Source of the DNA: UMGS1696 sp964457685
GTDB taxonomy: Bacteria > Bacillota > Clostridia > Oscillospirales > CAG-272
Reading direction: 5' to 3'
Assembly (NCBI GenBank): GCA_964457685.1
Contig: CAYWFS010000062.1
Location: forward strand, 1-7,899
Length of the DNA: 7,899 bases
The notes under the pieces were generated by a model that saw only the letters and a list, made by a program, of their open reading frames with translations, had not been told where the DNA came from and searched no databases. A program made the translations under genes and the position numbers. Shown piece by piece: positions 5,978 through 7,899 of the stretch; positions within the stretch are counted from its first letter, which is position 1; each line of letters begins with the position of its first letter.

Positions 5978-6226
5978 CTATGGTAATTTGGTTGATGCGG
6001 CTCTTGACAAGGGTGTTGATTGTGCAATTGGATGAAACAATGAAACTTATCCAGCCGATACAAGCAAATGGATAGGATTGTTTTTTGAAGAATGTGCAAA
6101 TTCAGGTTCGATTTCAGATGATTAGAGTATGCGGATTACTGGCTGCAGTTTGAAAGCTGTATTGATTATGACTCTGTTTGCGATAGGTATATAGGCGATT
6201 CTGATACATCCATCTATTTAGATTGA
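5937..6226 (+). pseudogene. Decayed C-terminal end of a caspase-like (CHAT-like) peptidase
   Basis: The frame from 5937 reads A-A-F-I-G-C-K-T-G, then YGNLVDAALDKGVDCAIG, and hits TGA at 6033-6035 where an aromatic residue would fit. It continues as NNETYPADTSKWIGLFFEEC and stops at TAG 6123-6125. Moving to the neighbouring frame at 6120-6122, as if one base of an Ala codon were lost, gives D-A-L-E-Y-A-D-Y-W-L-Q-F and an open frame to TGA 6224-6226. The combined pattern C-x-T-G ... G-V-D-C-A-I-G ... FF-x(2)-C-x-x-SG-x(4)-AL matches the end of CHAT/caspase-fold peptidases (catalytic Cys in C-x-T-G, then the 'GA-x-x-VIG' strand). The catalytic His region is missing, lost or in the gap. It sits 15 nt before the next start codon, so it was probably the first gene of that operon. 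Errors near a contig end could mimic the lesions. Confidence 0.55.
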
Positions 6227-6241
6227 TTGAAGGAGATAGGT

Positions 6242-7111
6242 ATGAAAAATAAGCTGACTGCGTTCTTATCACTGGTATTGTTTTTCTCTGTTGTGGGTAC
6301 AACCATAGCGTATGCTAATACAACAAATTTTTCGACTATGGTAGGTGCGGAACAATCATTTGGAAGCGAGCCGATTGATTACTGGGAAATTCGTGATGAG
6401 GCGGAAGAAACGAGGGCAATGGTATACAATCTAACTGCGGAATCAACGCAGCGTTCGCTTCAGACTGCTACTGTTTCATATAATCGAACGATGAACAATA
6501 GTCTTAGTGATTATGTGGATGTATATGTAGATGATTTGGGGAATGAGTATGTGTATGATATGGATGGTTCTGTAATTGGAATGTACGTTGTAAATAATTC
6601 TAACGTGGGAATCTATTCTTCGGGCAATAATGTGTCTGTAAATACGCACTCATCTCAGACTTTTGAAGAAAAAGCACACCGATTTTTAAGTTCTGTATAT
6701 GGAGATTGGTTTGATAAATATCAACTGTTGTCCATTGAATACAAGCATGATACGAAGAAGTATTGCATTAAATATGCTGTGAAGATCGGTGAGTATATAA
6801 CCAATGAGGTTTGTACAGTAAATGTAGACGAAAATGGCTCTATTTGCAACTACGGGATAGCAAATAAAGACACTTTTGAAGCCGTTACAGAAGCTGACGT
6901 TGCCGGTTATGAAGAAAGCGAACTTGTTTCGTATGCAATTGATTGTGTAGAAGTGTTGTATCCAAACAATATGGTTTCTTCGGATGTAACCAAGATAACT
7001 TTAGTGAAGTTAAATGGGCAATTCTATTTTCAGATGAATGTTAGCGTGGTAGTAGGTTCGGCGTTGGAAAACGATATTATTGCACAGGTTGTTTATTATG
7101 CGATTGACTAA
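6242..7111 (+). CDS. Secreted protein of unknown function
   Basis: A 289-residue protein with a standard Sec signal peptide: K2/K4, a hydrophobic core (about 6-22), and an A-Y-A motif at 23-25 with likely cleavage before N26. The mature part has a Ser/Thr-rich linker (26-85), a strand-rich piece with VDVYVDDLGNEYVYDMDG (about 92-109), a helix (EEKAHRFLSSVYGDW, 142-156), then a strand pair IEYKHDTKKYCIKYAVKIG and TVNVDENGSICNYG (165-205). The latter recalls PepSY/YcdB-like exported domains of Firmicutes but is not a firm match. Three cysteines (C175, C191, C202) cluster there. The start ATG 6242 is chosen over TTG 6227 because AAGGAG (6230-6235) lies 6 nt upstream and the signal peptide begins here. 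It directly follows the peptidase pseudogene and overlaps the next gene. Confidence 0.86.
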   Translation: MKNKLTAFLSLVLFFSVVGTTIAYANTTNFSTMVGAEQSFGSEPIDYWEIRDEAEETRAMVYNLTAESTQRSLQTATVSYNRTMNNSLSDYVDVYVDDLGNEYVYDMDGSVIGMYVVNNSNVGIYSSGNNVSVNTHSSQTFEEKAHRFLSSVYGDWFDKYQLLSIEYKHDTKKYCIKYAVKIGEYITNEVCTVNVDENGSICNYGIANKDTFEAVTEADVAGYEESELVSYAIDCVEVLYPNNMVSSDVTKITLVKLNGQFYFQMNVSVVVGSALENDIIAQVVYYAID

Positions 7112-7604
7112 AATTCTGAGATGGAATATAATCTTGATTTTTGGGATAGTCGTATCAAATCTGGTGACAGTAGTCTTGCTTTTCGGGAATAATGAGGAGA
7201 ATGCTGAAAAAATAATTTTTTCTATACCTGATAAAATTGTATTGCACTATAAAAATGAAGTAATGACGATTGATCAGGGAGAACCTTACTTTGATGAAAT
7301 TGTAGAACTAAATCAGATGAGAACGGATATAGTAGAGTACTTTGTTGAAGTGAATGATAATGGAAATTTTTTTGCTGATGAGTATTATATGGAGTATTGT
7401 TATGAAGAACCGTATAATATGTCAGTTGAAAACCGTTTAGAGCGGAAAACTTATCCTGTGAGTAAGTTATGCTTTATTCTTACCGGTGAGCAGAACAATT
7501 GTATTAGATTTTATTCAGACAACGAAGATTTACTTGGAACTGTCGGACAATTAAATAGTAATACTGATTTAATTCGATTATGTGCCGGATTAATCGGAAA
7601 ATAA
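7098..7604 (+). CDS. Membrane-anchored extracytoplasmic protein of unknown function
   Basis: A 168-residue protein with a basic N-terminus (R2, K5, R8) and one hydrophobic helix (about 9-30) with no signal peptidase site, so it is probably an N-terminal anchor. The remaining 138 residues are acidic and would face outside: KIVLHYKNEVMTIDQGEPYF (46-65), then FDEIVELNQMR and a C-terminal LCFILTG...CIRFYSD region. The pattern of a short strand, a D-x-G-x-P turn and F-D-E-I-V is common in small exported Firmicutes proteins, but I cannot name a family. ATG 7098 is preferred to TTG 7080 because it places the positive residues just before the helix. It overlaps the secreted protein's gene by 14 nt, with only a weak AGG ribosome binding site, implying translational coupling and joint function. 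Confidence 0.8.
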   Translation: MRLTKILRWNIILIFGIVVSNLVTVVLLFGNNEENAEKIIFSIPDKIVLHYKNEVMTIDQGEPYFDEIVELNQMRTDIVEYFVEVNDNGNFFADEYYMEYCYEEPYNMSVENRLERKTYPVSKLCFILTGEQNNCIRFYSDNEDLLGTVGQLNSNTDLIRLCAGLIGK

Positions 7605-7605
7605 T

Positions 7606-7767
7606 ATGTCATATGCAAAAAAACTTTATTTGTACCATGATATGAGCGATGATGAGATTGACAGTGTATCAAAACAGATTGGTCTTTATTGTGTTCTCGC
7701 AAAAAACAACGCAAACTATAATTCACAGGTAGGCAGAGAATTCGATGGAAGCGGAATACAAATGTAA
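7606..7767 (+). CDS. Possible 53-residue small protein, coupled to the upstream gene
   Basis: An ATG one nucleotide after the upstream stop (TAA-T-ATG) opens 53 codons ending at TAA 7765-7767. The product begins MSYAKKLYLYHDMSDDEID, contains GLYCVLAKNNANYNS, and ends EFDGSGIQM. Composition looks protein-like and there is no membrane segment. No Shine-Dalgarno box is seen, so it would depend on coupling with the upstream gene. It could be a genuine small protein, or the remnant of a longer gene. It is followed by a hairpin at 7802-7839, which fits it as last gene of the operon. I do not recognise it. Confidence 0.45.
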   Translation: MSYAKKLYLYHDMSDDEIDSVSKQIGLYCVLAKNNANYNSQVGREFDGSGIQM

Positions 7768-7801
7768 CACTTCTATTCTCAACTGCAATAATCCGAATAA
7801 A

Positions 7802-7839
7802 AAACAGCATCGGCATTACTGTACGTACCGGTGCTGTTT
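7802..7839 (-). terminator. Hairpin terminator, stronger in the minus direction
   Basis: AAACAGCATCGG (7802-7813) pairs with CCGGTGCTGTTT (7828-7839), a 12-bp stem with one G-T pair and a 14-nt loop. Read on the minus strand the stem is followed by TTTTTTATT, a good terminator tail. On the plus strand the tail is only TTTCTCTATT. It may serve both the 6242-7767 operon and a convergent gene lying beyond the right edge. Confidence 0.7.
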
Positions 7840-7899
7840 CTCTATTATTCAAGATGGCGATTTCGGTTACATGAGGATCGGCTGTTTTGTGAGAACGTC
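7840..7899. other. Right edge, no assignable gene
   Basis: All frames were read. On the minus strand a frame ends with TAA (complement of 7867-7869), reading D-V-L-T-K-Q-P-I-L-M-stop, which could be the tail of a convergent gene served by the 7802-7839 terminator. Plus-strand frames also stay open to the edge. About 60 bases are too few to decide. Confidence 0.2.

Noticed and set aside
6033..6035. TGA read as Trp or selenocysteine in the peptidase-like frame
   Set aside because: Other genes here use TGG for Trp and TGA as stop (sulfatase, 3411-3782 gene), no SECIS-like hairpin was noticed, and a second lesion (frameshift) follows, so decay or sequencing error is simpler.
6227..6241. TTG 6227 as start of the secreted protein
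   Set aside because: The ribosome binding site lies after this TTG and 6 nt before ATG 6242, where the signal peptide begins.
7080..7097. TTG 7080 as start of the anchored protein
   Set aside because: It has no ribosome binding site, and ATG 7098 gives the normal basic start before the membrane helix.
7511..7852. Minus-strand open frame of 113 codons
   Set aside because: It lies opposite the 7098-7604 gene and runs through the terminator hairpin; its composition is shadow-like.
1..7899. CRISPR arrays, tRNA or rRNA genes, complete insertion sequences
   Set aside because: No regularly spaced direct repeats with spacers, no cloverleaf or rRNA-like sequence, and no complete transposase were seen.

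Overview
The window looks like low-to-mid GC Firmicutes DNA, most likely a gut-type Clostridia (Oscillospiraceae/Ruminococcus-like). That guess rests on strong GGAGG-type ribosome binding sites, the VanR/VanS-like two-component style, small two-helix membrane proteins of a kind I remember from such genomes, and a cytoplasmic Cys-type sulfatase. No marker gene is present, so the taxonomy is inference. A run of exactly 100 N (5727-5826) shows that two contigs were scaffolded here, so the left and right parts may not be true neighbours.

Left part (1-3782, all minus strand). A tightly packed operon reads from 3040 down to 38: OmpR-type response regulator, sensor histidine kinase, eight-helix membrane protein, two-helix membrane protein. 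Its genes overlap or abut (4-nt overlap, 0-nt gap, 8-nt overlap). Upstream on the same strand is a second unit (3782 to 3146) with another two-helix protein, a paralogue of the last operon gene, and a small coiled-coil protein. Both promoters carry TGTTWR-like half-sites repeated every 11 bp. In both, the nearest half-site lies exactly 9 nt from the -10 box. This fits one OmpR-type regulator controlling its own operon and the second unit.

Middle (3783-5520). A divergent intergenic region drives a plus-strand sulfatase of 502 residues. It carries the C-S-P-A-R maturation motif and has no signal peptide. A hairpin terminator follows it.

Right part (5520-7899), visibly more AT-rich. Around the gap lie fragments: a short open frame cut by the gap on the plus strand, a 50-codon minus-strand open frame running into the gap from the other side, and then a plus-strand pseudogene. 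Its reconstructed product resembles the C-terminal end of a caspase-like/CHAT-like peptidase and carries a nonsense codon and a frameshift. Directly downstream, apparently in the same operon, are a secreted 289-residue protein, an overlapping membrane-anchored 168-residue protein, a possible 53-residue protein, and a hairpin terminator. I recognise no function for these three.

The best leads are the shared 11-bp-phased operator, the kinase with almost no extracellular sensor flanked by paralogous small membrane proteins, and the decayed caspase-like gene with its secreted partners beside a strand flip at the scaffold gap.
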